The notes beneath the pieces are model-generated. The model ran no database searches and was not told where the DNA came from. It was given only the letters and a program-made list of their open reading frames with translations. From the NCBI GenBank assembly GCA_030568195.1, contig JAJLTO010000020.1:62001-126000 (forward strand): 64,000 nucleotides of DNA, in the 5' to 3' direction. Below, piece by piece: positions 34,373 through 46,870 of the stretch. Source of the DNA: Dipodascopsis uninucleata var. uninucleata. Lineage: Eukaryota; Ascomycota; Lipomycetes; Lipomycetales; Lipomycetaceae. Position numbers and translations under genes: made by a program. Numbering within the stretch: the stretch's first letter is position 1; the number at the start of each line of letters is the position of its first letter.

Positions 34373-34923
34373 CTATTTCCATTGTACCCTTCTGGAGGTA
34401 CCTGCTAAATTGGTTTTTCCTCCCTTTATGCTTTCATTATCTCCAAGTTCGCTATACTTGTGTAATCGCAGCTCTGCAGTTAAAAAACATCGTAAGCATA
34501 TAGGACACAACCCAAATATTGATGCATTTACTTACTATAGATACCGCCATCGATACCAGTAGTGTATTTACCACCTTCATCAGAAGCAATGTCGTCAGTT
34601 TCCTTGACTCCCTGGACAATATTGCTCCGTAATAGAAGTGCAACACTTTGAGCGTGTTCAAGTCTCTTATCAATTTCCTCCAGAATACTGGTATCACTGC
34701 TGTCTACCAACTCTTCTCTTCCCTTTCGGAACTGCTTTCTAGCTTCAGAACGGGCCGCAGACAATACTGGAATATCACCTAAAATATTATATTCACAGTT
34801 AATCAATAAATGCTACTATACGGAACAACTCATAGTAATGCCTTTGAGCTCACCATTAAATGCAATCCTTGTAGACCGTAATAGTTGTCGATATGATGAG
34901 AGAACTGCAGGTCTTCTTGACAT
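34373..34923 (-). CDS. MZM1: Complex III assembly LYR protein Mzm1 (LYRM7)
   Basis: Three exons on the minus strand, 34923..34854, 34778..34536 and 34473..34373 (137 aa). Mzm1 is a matrix chaperone that stabilises the Rieske protein Rip1 before Bcs1 inserts it in complex III. The joined sequence shows the LYR-like start VLSSYRQLLRSTRIAF, then GDIPVLSAARSEARKQF, the downstream HAQSVALLLRSNIVQGVKE, and YKLRLHKYSELGDNESIKGG at the end; these match Mzm1 landmarks. Splice phases agree at both joins. Convergent with SLT11. Confidence 0.9.
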
Positions 34924-35466
34924 ATTTACTGATCAATACCAGATAATTTCTTATAGACAAAAATAGGCCTTTTTGTTATATACTTGTAAAATCTACTCTC
35001 AACTCTTTCATGGAATTGAAATACCACTATTATTGCTCCCTTTAAGTTGCGGCTTGCTTTTTTAATATAAAAAATTTGGTTAAGAAATTTCGAACCAGTA
35101 CTTTTGCGTGAAAGAACTTTTGGGAGAACACACATTCAACTGGACAGCTTAATTTATCTTACGGACTCTAATACCAATCAAAGCATATCAGTTATAAAAA
35201 TATCTCTACATATATCAAACATATTTATTATATTTCGGAACGGCAAAAAGAACAGATGTCCCATATAATTATTATTCAGATATTTTTATGAACCAGATGC
35301 CGAAGTCATGTAAATAGCTATGAGATACCTCATCACCCCTCTATATTAGTTGTCTATGATATGAACAGTCCTAAATGAAATATACCGAAATTTTATTAAA
35401 TAAAAAATTCAATTTCTAAATATAACTTAAGAAAAGTGTAATGTACGTTTCCATAATCTAAGCTGG
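34924..35466. other. Spacer between MZM1 and PDB1
   Basis: About 540 bp holding the MZM1 promoter and the PDB1 3' region. Nothing else is supported; a 69-codon minus-strand frame here has no recognisable features. Confidence 0.5.
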
Positions 35467-37206
35467 TTAGTATGGAAGATACAAACTCTTCTTGGCGGCC
35501 TTAACAACGATCTCAGGAGTTGGGAAAGCCAAAGACTCAAGCTCAATAGCATAAGGTGTTGGAACCTCAGCACCAGTAACACGCTCCACAGGAGCATCGA
35601 GATAGTCAAATGCCTCGCTCTCCATGATCTGACCAGCGATCTCAGAACCAAGTCCGAATGCTGGGAAACCAGATTCAACAGAAACGATACGATTGGTCTT
35701 CTTAACCGACTTAACAATAGCAGGAACGTCCATTGGCTTGATGGTTCTAAGGTTGATAACTTCAGCAGAAATATTCTCCTTAGCCAAGATCTCAGCTGCC
35801 TTGAGACAGAACTCAACATTACGCGAATGGGCCACGAGAGTAACATCTGTACCCTCAAGTTCAATCTTGGCCTTTCCAAGTGGAATAACGAAGTCTGGAG
35901 ACAAAGCCTCCTCAGAGACATTGAAAGACTCACCATAGAGGATTTCGTTTTCAAGGAAAACAGTGACGTTGGGGTCACGGATAGCAGCCTTCAACAAACC
36001 TCTGCAGTCTTCAGCCGAATATGGAGACACAACCTTCATGCCGGGAATCTGCCCATACCAGGCGGAGTAATCCTGAGAATGTTGTGCGCCAACACCAGCA
36101 GCAGCACCATTTGGACCACGGAAAGTGACATTACATGGTTGAGTACCTCCAGACATGTAGAAAGTCTTGGCTCCAGAGTTAATGATCTGATCGATGGCCT
36201 GCATCGCAAAGTTGAAGGTCATGAACTCGCAAATTGGTTTCAATCCGGCAAGGGCAGCACCAACACACAAGCCAGTGAAGCCAGCCTCAGTGATAGGGGT
36301 GTCGACAACACGCTTATCACCAAACTTGTCAAGAAGTCCACGAGAGACCTTGTAAGCACCATTGTACTGAGCAACTTCCTCACCCATAAGGAAGACAGTC
36401 TCATCGCGCTCCATCTCCTCTGCCATAGCAGAGTTCAATGCATCTCTGACAGTCATCTAAACTAGAGTTAGTATGCTACAAAATTTATACACTTCAAGTC
36501 AGGTCAGACAATATCAATCCCCTTCAACAAAATTCTCAGAGTGTCGAATCATCTATCCGATACAGCGTCGTGAATTATTAATCATTCATCAGTCAGATAC
36601 AAAGTCTGCGAACAGCCAACCATTCAATTGTATATCAAATTGCATCTCTAGTCCGAATACATTCCAGATATTCAAACATCTTTGTTTAAAGAAAAACCAT
36701 TCATTTAGTGGTTCATGAGAAGTGGTACTCTCCACGTCATCTAGCATGACCTACACTAGCAGCCTGACAGTTTATGATAACACCGAAACCTCGATTTCAA
36801 CATCAATTAAACAAGTAATCAAAACTTAATTGACTAAATTTTATTATATCGGACGCTTTCCATAATGCATTCGTACACATCGCAGTTTCTGACAGAGATA
36901 TCCTCTCGATTACAGATATTCATATATTCTCAGTTAAGTATCTACCTGCCCAAAAAATTTTTGGAAATCGCTCTATTGTCCGGCCTGTATTTTTTAAATT
37001 CAAGTACTTACAGTAGTGGCACCACCATTGGTAGATGCTGAACGCTTGCCAAGATCAATCATTCGCATGGCAGCCTGTTGGCCGACTAACGGAATATTGC
37101 TCTTCTTAAGCAACAGACGAGATGCATTGTTTGTAGACTTGGCCGGTGCCGATGTAGAGAAAGTGCGCTTCACCAGGAGGCGCTGTACAGCAGCAAGCGA
37201 AGACAT
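35467..37206 (-). CDS. PDB1: Pyruvate dehydrogenase E1 component, beta subunit
   Basis: Two exons on the minus strand, 37206..37012 and 36456..35467 (394 aa), with a 555-bp intron (GTAAGT donor). Exon 1 encodes a basic mitochondrial presequence ([20 protein letters not shown]). The mature part matches yeast Pdb1 throughout: [60 protein letters not shown], and [11 protein letters not shown]. The subunit binds thiamine diphosphate with E1 alpha and starts oxidative decarboxylation of pyruvate in the matrix. Lipoate for the E2 partner depends on the pathway of MCT1 and ETR1, both in this window. A TCACGTGA site is 282 bp upstream. Confidence 0.97.
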
Positions 37207-37487
37207 TGCGGTTTCCAGAAGCAATTATCTAAAAAAAATTGTGAAATTTTCTATAAGTAAGTGAGCGGAAAACACCCCAATATTGTAATAAAGAGATGAA
37301 TGGAAGAGAGGAAAAGGAAGGTATTAAGGAAAATATTGAGAATATACATAGCAGAACTGTAAACTAAAAAAGTATGTGTGCTTCCGTACTAATCTTACTA
37401 TTATGCGGGATGAATCGGGATCACTCGTTCCCACTAAACTTAGGCCACTTTTTTGTGGTATACAAATAAAAAAATTTCTATTCAATA

Positions 37488-37495
37488 TCACGTGA
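37488..37495. promoter_or_regulatory. TCACGTGA palindrome upstream of PDB1
   Basis: Perfect 8-bp E-box palindrome (context ATATCACGTGAC), 282 bp from the PDB1 start codon. Confidence 0.45.
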
Positions 37496-37556
37496 CTTAA
37501 TTTACGAACAATCTTGCGACTTAGCTACCTTATCCTGTAATGATTACTAAGATAAA

Positions 37557-37891
37557 TTGCTTCAACGATTATAAAGTTACATAACATAGTACTAAATAGC
37601 GGATCCTACATCATACTAGAAAATGTGTTCAAGAGCAGGGTTCTATATCTAGAAACAATGGAGCCAGATAAGGCGAAGCTTTCAAGAAGATATAGAGAAA
37701 GACAATGATTATTTCGTAGTTTGGGATTGGCTACGGAAGAGAATAGTGCAAGAGATGATGTGCATATAGATAAATATGGATGCGGGGATAGTATGGAAAT
37801 AATCAAGGGCCAAGTAAAAGCAGGCATACTTATTCATTTATCATCGTCTATATCGCAAACAATTTTAGAACTAGATCATATATTTATGTAA
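37557..37891 (+). pseudogene. Interrupted reading frame, possibly a decayed or mis-modelled small gene
   Basis: One plus-strand frame is open from about 37557 to 37891 except for a single TGA at 37706. Before it the frame reads FKSRVLYLETMEPDKAKLSR, coiled-coil-like; after it LFRSLGLATEENSARDDVHI and onward to a TAA. The LFRSLGL segment recalls the C-terminal domain of the kinetochore protein Spc24, but this is weak. No splice pair that removes the TGA was found. The interval between two minus-strand genes (PDB1 and PFK) has room for a plus-strand gene, with the upstream ATG frame at about 37296 as a possible first exon. It may be chance. Confidence 0.25.
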
Positions 37892-38261
37892 CTATAGAAA
37901 TGGACTTACTAATGTATACAATCGCGAAACATAAGAGTATTTATATCAGAAAATTTGTAATATTCGCATAATGTAGAGTTAAGTAGTGATAGAACCGGGC
38001 TGAATATACAAAACTTATATCAATTATTTGCTTTCCTGTCAAAACAAAATCTAGGAAATATTAATATCCTAATACGTATAAACCAATAAATATTTAACTA
38101 TATAGTTCAATTGACATAGCCGTAAGTTAGAATATAAATAGCCAGGAACCTGGCAATTGTCAACAGGCAATAATAATGAAACATAAAGAGAAAATGAGGC
38201 GGATTGAGAAATCCAAATTAGACCCATTAAAGGCTTTGATATCAGCTGAATATATAGGTTA

Positions 38262-41183
38262 TTATTCATCATCACTACGAATACCGAAGGGATTTCTCGA
38301 TAACATTCTCGAAATTTGCTGCATCTTCGACCACAACACTCGTCGAGGACGACGATTCTCAATTTCAGTCTCGTGGTCATAAAGATACTTGACGCTAGTG
38401 AACACGATCTTTGCACCGACGATACCAATGACACTGGCAGTTTCCGAAGGCAATATAGAATTTGGCTTCTTGGGTTGATTTTCCTCGATAAAATTCATGC
38501 ACTTTACAGCAAGTCGTGTCGCTCTAAGACGGTCCATCGGGGATGGAATACCACCCTGCTGAACATGACCAGGGTTAGCAGTTCTGGCTTCAAATCTTCC
38601 AGCAGCCTCATCACGAATAATATCAGCAATTAGTTCAGTAGTATAGATCTTTGATGCCTTTTCATTTCTGAGAATTAGTTTTCCTGCACGGTTCTTTCCT
38701 TCGTCCTGTGCAAAATTTTCACGCAAATGTTCAATGTCCTTCTCTAGCATCTTGAGATTTATGCCCTTTTCTGGAGTGTATACAGCTAGTGCACCAACAC
38801 AAAGACCAGCGTAACTAGCAATGTATCCTGAACGTCCGCCTTGCACTTCGACAACGAATACTCTGCGTCTGCTTGCATTAGCACTCTGCTTAATAGCATC
38901 ACAGTAATCAACAAGCGCGTTGAGACACGTATCACTGCCAATAGAGTACTCAGTACCAGGTACATTGTTAGAAATGGTTGCAGGCAGACACGTCATGGGA
39001 ATTCTAAATGCAGGATAACTAGCTCGAGCCTGCTCAAGCTGGTAAAGAGACATAAATGCCTCGAATCCTCCAACAATCATGAGACCATCAAAAGAATGCT
39101 TCTGGAAGTGGTAAGCAACTAAACCAATGTCAACATCGGGCAAGTTACGATTAGTACCAATTTCAGAACCTCCACGAATAACCCAATTGTCAACATCAAG
39201 CCAGTTGAGTTCACGAACAGAGTCATGTTGAATCAGACCTGTAAATCCGTTGTGGATAGCGAAGGGTTTATGGCCCCTCGACAAACAATAACAGGCAGCA
39301 GCACGAGTTGCAGCGTTCATACCACCTGCTGGGGCACCGACATTGATAATAGCGATATTCAAGCGTTTCTCAATTGGAAGAAGTTCCAGCTCGTTGTCGA
39401 TCATGGTTGTCGATCGGAAAGCCTGTAAGTATTCCGCAAATTCAGTATCTCGCAGAGACATTGCTTTATCGAAGTTTTTGCTATCAATTGCTGCAGCCAC
39501 ACTCTTGGTTAAAGCAACAGATTCCATTAACGGCTTTCGGGAAATCTTGTTCTCGGTGATTCCAATCATCGGAGAAGGCGTGCTTGGGGTAGATTCAAGA
39601 ACAGCATCGACAGCATCGACACCCTGAAGAGTGGAGAGTAAGCGATCGAAAGCAACGGCAGTGCCACCTCTCTGAACATGTCCCAGAGTTGTGATCCGAG
39701 TATCAAGGCCGAGCTTCTCTACCAATAAATCCTTGACAGTACCAGCTGTAATAGGAGTCAGATTGTCATCGATAGCTCCCTCAGCAACAATAACGATGGT
39801 TTTTCTCTTTCCCTTCTTACGATGAGAGTTTACTATCTTGCACATTTCATCTCCCCAGTTTTTGGAATTTGGTGGCTGTTCTGGAATAATAATATAATCC
39901 GCACCGGTAGCAATACCCGCCATAAGAGCCAACCAGCCACAATGACGACCCATCACTTCAACTACGAAAGCTCGTGAGTGAGAATAAGCAGTTGCATCGA
40001 TAAAATCAACAGACTGACAAATCCTAGACAAAGACGAAAAAGCGCCAATAGTAGCGTCCGTCGAAGACATATCGTTGTCAATTGATCCTACCAGACCAAC
40101 AATAGTCAAGTGTTCATAGCCTTTTATTTGTTCGGTAGTGAGCTCACCAGTGGCAACCAATTCTTCGAGCAGCCCAGACCACTCAGATCTGAACAAATCC
40201 GCACCTGTGAGAGAACCATCACCACCGCAAACAATGAGTGCATCAATACCATTGACAATCATATTTTTAGCAGACTTCAATCTTCCCCACCGTTCTCTAA
40301 ATGGTTGGCATCGGGCAGTACCAATCAGAGTACCACCCTCTGACAACCATCCTCTGACATCTTCCCAAGTCATCTTCTTCATCATACTACCACCTTGAAC
40401 AAGACCTTCGTAACCTTCATAAATCGCATAAGGTTCGCAGCCTTTGGCAATAGCTGCCCGAACAACGGCACGTACTGCACCGTTCATTCCAGGAGCGTCT
40501 CCGCCAGAGGTGATAATACCAATTCGTTTCTTCTTTCTGCCATCTGTAATTACAGGAATTCTCGTATTTTTTGAACTAGTAGGTATGTCACTAATCCTAG
40601 GCGTTGCAGAGGTAGACGTTGTTGGTGTCTTCGTAACCTTAGCCATAAACGGATTCTTGCGATTGGTGAATCCCACTAAAGTACCAGTCGGATCATAAGT
40701 ATAAACTTCAATTGGCGCAACCTCAGATGGCAAAACCTGAAACAGCTTTTTCTTCTTTTCCAAGAGCAGGATAATAGAGTCAATATAAGGTGTATACATC
40801 ACAAATGCGGGACTATTACTGCGCCAGTCCTTGACTTTCTCTATCTCAGGCTCTGCTACGTCATCGTCTCCAGATACAAGTCTGAGCTTGATTGTAACAT
40901 TGTCGCCTTCATTTGCTGAAAATGCAGACGAGTGAAGCCATGATTCTCTAAGCGAGTTGATACAATGATCAACATAGTTAACATTGGACTGAACGTCTCT
41001 ATCGTACACTAATATTTCAACGAATCCCAGATCTAAGTAGAATTGGAGACCCTCGTTGAACTTCTCTTCAGAGGACACGATCAACGACTGGAACGACACT
41101 CCGTGGACGAGCGGCAAATTTCCGTCCATACTTATCCCGTCAATGGACGTCTGAGACGGTAATATATATGGAGAATCACCCAT
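38262..41183 (-). CDS. PFK1: ATP-dependent 6-phosphofructokinase subunit with yeast-type N-terminal extension
   Basis: Single uninterrupted exon, 973 aa. It phosphorylates fructose 6-phosphate, the committed step of glycolysis. Residues about 1-200 form the yeast-specific glyoxalase-like extension (FYLDLGFVEILVYDRDVQ). The catalytic half begins IGIITSGGDAPGMNGAVRAV and shows CGGDGSLTGA, GSIDNDMSSTDATIGA and VEVMGRHCGWLAL; the regulatory half repeats the fold from LNIAIINVGAPAGGMNAATR to FVVEVQGGRSGYIASYAG. Length and architecture match the alpha/beta subunits of Saccharomyces PFK (987 and 959 aa). Whether it is alpha-like or beta-like I cannot tell. The absence of introns in 2.9 kb contrasts with its neighbours. 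Confidence 0.96.
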   Translation of the reverse strand: MGDSPYILPSQTSIDGISMDGNLPLVHGVSFQSLIVSSEEKFNEGLQFYLDLGFVEILVYDRDVQSNVNYVDHCINSLRESWLHSSAFSANEGDNVTIKLRLVSGDDDVAEPEIEKVKDWRSNSPAFVMYTPYIDSIILLLEKKKKLFQVLPSEVAPIEVYTYDPTGTLVGFTNRKNPFMAKVTKTPTTSTSATPRISDIPTSSKNTRIPVITDGRKKKRIGIITSGGDAPGMNGAVRAVVRAAIAKGCEPYAIYEGYEGLVQGGSMMKKMTWEDVRGWLSEGGTLIGTARCQPFRERWGRLKSAKNMIVNGIDALIVCGGDGSLTGADLFRSEWSGLLEELVATGELTTEQIKGYEHLTIVGLVGSIDNDMSSTDATIGAFSSLSRICQSVDFIDATAYSHSRAFVVEVMGRHCGWLALMAGIATGADYIIIPEQPPNSKNWGDEMCKIVNSHRKKGKRKTIVIVAEGAIDDNLTPITAGTVKDLLVEKLGLDTRITTLGHVQRGGTAVAFDRLLSTLQGVDAVDAVLESTPSTPSPMIGITENKISRKPLMESVALTKSVAAAIDSKNFDKAMSLRDTEFAEYLQAFRSTTMIDNELELLPIEKRLNIAIINVGAPAGGMNAATRAAACYCLSRGHKPFAIHNGFTGLIQHDSVRELNWLDVDNWVIRGGSEIGTNRNLPDVDIGLVAYHFQKHSFDGLMIVGGFEAFMSLYQLEQARASYPAFRIPMTCLPATISNNVPGTEYSIGSDTCLNALVDYCDAIKQSANASRRRVFVVEVQGGRSGYIASYAGLCVGALAVYTPEKGINLKMLEKDIEHLRENFAQDEGKNRAGKLILRNEKASKIYTTELIADIIRDEAAGRFEARTANPGHVQQGGIPSPMDRLRATRLAVKCMNFIEENQPKKPNSILPSETASVIGIVGAKIVFTSVKYLYDHETEIENRRPRRVLWSKMQQISRMLSRNPFGIRSDDE

Positions 41184-41842
41184 TTCACCGATTTCTCTTT
41201 TTTGGAGAAGATATCTTCTTCTATATCTTTAGGTAGTAAATCAACGTCCTTCGTCTGGCGGCAAGAAATGGAAAAAATTTCATTTTTGTCATCATCAAAT
41301 CATTCACTGCAAGATAGCCGGGTAACACGAATGCTCATGTTGTTCCTCTTACTTCTAGCTCTAATTGACTATCATTAACTATTTTGGGTAAAGTAATATA
41401 TTCTTAAACTTAAAATTACATTACCACCAAGTAAACTCGAGCTATTATTGAACGAAATAGAATACGTGACCATAAGGAAAAAGAAAGGAAGCCAATGAAG
41501 AGTGAAATTTATATTTGAAAGTTGTAAATTCTATCATGGATATCGTAATTATAATACAAGCTACTGGCTGATTCATGCTCAAATGATATACGTAGAAAAA
41601 TAGAATAACTATGTAAACCATTGCCGATAAGCAAAGCATTAGAGCCTCGTCAGTAGGCACAAAGTAGTTTCAGAAATTCCATTATGTAACCTGAAGAACC
41701 TGAAAGATGATAGTAATCAGAGTTGTTTACGGGCGATCTGCTGTGATTGAAGTTTGCCTTAATCTTCGTTAACGATGTTAGTCAGGAACTTAGTATATCT
41801 ATATACTAGATACCAGCACGCTGTATTAGTTCCTTGTGTGAT
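41184..41842. other. Spacer between PFK and TAD2
   Basis: About 660 bp, the PFK promoter plus the TAD2 3' end. A 71-codon hydrophobic minus-strand frame (41445..41660) is not supported as a gene. Confidence 0.5.
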
Positions 41843-42916
<1,074 letters not shown>

Positions 42917-43265
42917 GCCAATAGTAAAAATTTCCTATCCAGTATTACCGAATTCAACACCACGAGTACACCTTGATCAAAATCAAATTAAGCTAATGGT
43001 GCGCAGTAACTAGTACATGTTCTTCTTATGATTATATTTTCCAGTCACTGAAATATGTACATCAATTGTTGTTGTAAATGAAATTTTTACTTTCACTTCC
43101 CAAAAAATTATAATATATAAATAATAGTTGGGAAAATCAAAAGTAACCTGGTAACAAACAGTCCTGTTCACTAATAATTGAACTCAATTCAGTTCTCTCT
43201 AGCACTTTCTTACAAGCACAATTCCTTTGGATCGGACAGTAATATAGAAGAAACATTTTGGTGAC

Positions 43266-45081
43266 ATGACTCTTAGAACAAATATCATTAAAGAAGCACA
43301 GGCTTGCCTCCACAACGTTAGCGCAAAGAATGGACAATTAAACGCTATAATATCGATGCGCTCACATGAATCAATATTAGAGGATGTTCAGAGAGCAGTT
43401 AAAGGTATGAACTTCCTTTCTATAGGGGGCTCATCGTGATATTCTTGGTATTTTCCTCATATCAAGATAATTTATTTTCTTTTACAATACTAATTGAATC
43501 TGAGGACAGACGGCATATCTCTTCCTCTTGGCGGACGCTTGATCGCTCTTAAAGATAATATATGCACAACAGAAGGAACAACTACATGTGCTTCGAATAT
43601 GTTAAAAGGTACCTATGATATATCCAATTATTCCTGTATTAGCTCATATTAAATCTCCTAACATTAATATAGGCTACAAGAGCCCATACAATGCGACTAT
43701 TGTAGACAAACTGATTGACTCTGGCGCCGTGATCCTCGGGAAAACCAACATGGACGAGTTCGCGATGGGGTACGTATCAAATGAAAGCTAATAGATGATC
43801 TAGACCTATATTAACCGATATCTATAGTACCGATAATATACATACTATTTACGGTGCTCCCAAAAATCCTTTGTATCCTGGTGCGGACTATTCTGCTGGT
43901 GGCTCATCAGGCGGTAGCGCAGTCGCTGTAGGCAGCGGAATGTGCTATGCGTAAGTAGCTTATTGATATGAATTATTCTCACAGATGTATTCTAACGTAT
44001 CTCAGAGCACTAGGAACTGATACGGGCGGGTCAGTCAGACTGCCAGCTGCCTTATGTGGAGCTGTAGGTTTTAAACCGTCATATGGTCTGATTTCTCGCT
44101 ACGGAGTTATTGCTTTTGCTCAAAGTCTTGATACAGTTGGAATTTTGGCAGATAGTATACGAAAGGTGCGTACAGTATTCCACGCAATAAGCGGATACGA
44201 TCCGAAGGATCCAACGAGTATCTCGCAAGAATTAAGAGATTCCCTGGCAGTTCAAAATGATAAGCTGTCGCAATCTGCAAAGAAATGGAAAATTGGCATT
44301 CCGTTAGAATTCAACGTAGATAGTCTTTCAGAGTCTGTCAAGAAAGCATGGAAGGAAGTTCTACAAAAGATGCTACTCGAAGGACATGAGCTCTATACTG
44401 TGTCACTACCATCTGTTCTCAGTTCATTACCAACATATTACATAGTGGCCCCGGCGGAAGCGTCTTCAAATCTTGCTAGGTATGACGGTATCAGGTATGG
44501 GCACAGAGCTTCCGAGGATAGAGATTCTGAGGATGGCATTCTTTATGGTAAAACAAGGTCAGAAGGATTTGGCGAGGAGGTTAGACGAAGAATTTTACTT
44601 GGAAATTATAATCTCTCATCGGGGTATGTATCATGACACGCTTGACAATATGCGGGAGACCAACTAATATTTGAAATGTAGAGCTTTTAATAATCATTAT
44701 ATTCAGGCCCAGAAGGTTCGACGGAAAATACAATATGACTTCGACAGAGTATTCACCCTCAAAAATCCACTAGAAACGAAATCGGTTGCCCAAAATCCCA
44801 TTACAGTAGATTTTTTAGTCACTCCATGCTCAATTGACACCGCACCAAGTCTAGACGATGTTTTTTCTCAAAAGTCTCCCCTGGATGCATATGTCAACGA
44901 TGTTCTTACAGTGCCCGCAAGCCTTGCAGGTATTCCTGCTGTTACTGTTCCTTGGAAACTAAATGGAAAGGTAAATAATGATATAACTATTGGCATACAG
45001 GTTATGGGACAGTTCGGTGATGATGAAAGAGTCCTGAACGCAGGCGAGACAATCATGAACTACTACACAGCCATCGCTTGA
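43266..45081 (+). CDS. HER2: Mitochondrial glutamyl-tRNA(Gln) amidotransferase subunit A
   Basis: Six exons, 43266..43404, 43510..43608, 43673..43769, 43828..43950, 44006..44623 and 44682..45081 (491 aa). It is the amidase subunit of the GatFAB complex that converts Glu-tRNA(Gln) to Gln-tRNA(Gln) in mitochondria. The amidase catalytic triad is visible: Lys in [10 protein letters not shown], the cis-Ser in AGGSSGGSA, and the nucleophile Ser in [15 protein letters not shown]-like [14 protein letters not shown] and [12 protein letters not shown] are GatA landmarks. All five splice phases agree. No long presequence is seen before the amidase fold. Convergent with ETR1, 111 bp apart. Confidence 0.94.
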
Positions 45082-45192
45082 GTTATAGACATGCGATTTA
45101 ATAATAATATATTTGATTTTTTGTATATAATAGTATTTTTAATTTGAAAAATGATTTAGTATGAAAAGATCTGCTTTGCAGCTAATTCTCAT

Positions 45193-46448
45193 CTATTGTT
45201 GTACTAGAACCTGCTTTCTGCCTTTCGATCCTTCAATATATGTAGTTAGTCCCTTCTTGAAAATATCGAGTCTATCTGCGTCAGACATAGCCTCATTCCA
45301 AGACCAAGTATCTACTGGAACATCTTTTAGCTCTCGGGACTTGATCAAGTCGAAGATTTCGTTGATGACTTCTTCCTTCTCATTGGGATGACTGTCAGAC
45401 CATCTCGAGAGCCAATAGCCATGTAAATGAATATCTTTGAATATAAATAAACTGACAGGAATTGTTATAGGTTTGCGAGCCATTCCTCCATATGTAACGA
45501 GATGACCACCTGGGCTTAACTGGCGAGCGATATTAGTGGTAGAGTCACCGCCAGTGCAGTTTAAACCTAGTTTGATTTCACTGCCAGCGAGCCATTCCTT
45601 TATTGTGTTCCTAAAGCCTTTGTCTGCAATTTCTTCTTCAGTAACAACATGTGTTGCGCCCAGTTCAAGTAGCTCATTTTTGAGAGCTTCAATGTCGTCT
45701 CTGTTTCGTACAACATTGATACTTTTCAAGCCCCAAAGCCGACCAAGTTGAATTGCTGCTCTTCCGACACCAGAGTTTGCTCCGTTCTGGATAAAATAAT
45801 CACCCGGCTTCAGGTCAGTAAACTCCCTTAGCATGCGGTAAGCTGTAGTAGGATTTACTGAAGCTGTGGCAGCCTGAAGAGCAGTAATTTCAGATGCGCT
45901 ATAGGGGATTCTAGTTAGATCATCTTGAGTCGCTACAGCGTGTGTTCTCCATGTACCAAAACGCGTGTGTCGCATAATAGCGCGATCGCCTACTTTAAAA
46001 TCACCAACTTCCTTGCCAACTTCCAAGATTTCAACAACGCCCTCATTGCCACCAATAGCTAATGGGGTGTCAGATCCCAAATCTTTCCTAAAAATCGGCT
46101 TCGAAGGATAAACCCCTTCCACCTGGTTAACATCCGCAGGATTAATTGGAGAAGCAAGGAACTTTATCAATAACGAATTGTCCTTCAAATCAGGTAATGC
46201 AAACGACTGAATTCTTTACGATAAGTAATATGTCAGCCATCAGTTAATGTAGCCAAGACAACTCCTGCTATATTGATCAGAAGTTGTATAATAATCTACA
46301 TCTCCTACCTGAGCACATCTAAAGGACGACCATAATTCTCAAACACAACTGCCTTTGCTTCACCGGAAAAAAATCGATGAACCACCCCCAATATCAATTT
46401 ACTTCTAATATTATTCACGCATGGTCTAGAAAACGTCACGATTGCCAT
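45193..46448 (-). CDS. ETR1: Mitochondrial 2-enoyl thioester reductase
   Basis: Two exons on the minus strand, 46448..46309 and 46213..45193 (386 aa). It is the NADPH-dependent trans-2-enoyl reductase of mitochondrial type II fatty-acid synthesis, the last step of each cycle. It is a medium-chain dehydrogenase/reductase without zinc ligands: SPINPADVNQVEGVYPSKP, GNEGVVEIL, QNGANSGVGRAAIQLG (nucleotide loop), and LVTYGGMARKPITIP. Exon 1 supplies a presequence (MAIVTFSRPCVNNIRSKLIL). The upstream frame lacks an ATG, so 46448 is used; acceptor TAAAG|A restores the frame to give VLRIQSFALP. MCT1 of the same pathway is 30 kb away. Divergent from DID2. Confidence 0.92.
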
Positions 46449-46870
46449 CTTCGAGTCTTCGTTATTAAACCGGTAAGTCTTTCGATCCACTGTCCAAGAT
46501 AGATTCGTATGTTTATTTATAAGCGAAGCTTCCTTTGCAACTCCATATTCCGAAAAACGTCACAGATATTGTATTACCCGGATAATATTTCAATATTAGG
46601 GTAATTGTGCTGTAGAGTGCTTGGGAGCCATCCGAGTTACTACTGAGTGCAGACGAAGAGACGTATGACCATAAGAACAAAGGATATATTGACTAGCCGA
46701 TAGATATTATACGATAGTTAGAAGTGGTAAGTGTGTAACTATATAAATGATTTATAATAGTAGAAGTGATGGTTTGAACGATGGATATTTAACACTACAA
46801 GTGGCCCACATACTGAGGTCTTCGAAGATACCGAGAATCATACGCACTACCCGAATAGACGTTTCATAAG

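Noticed and set aside
41445-41660. 71-codon hydrophobic minus-strand frame
   Set aside because: AT-rich sequence favours such Phe/Ile/Tyr-rich frames by chance and no homology is recognised.
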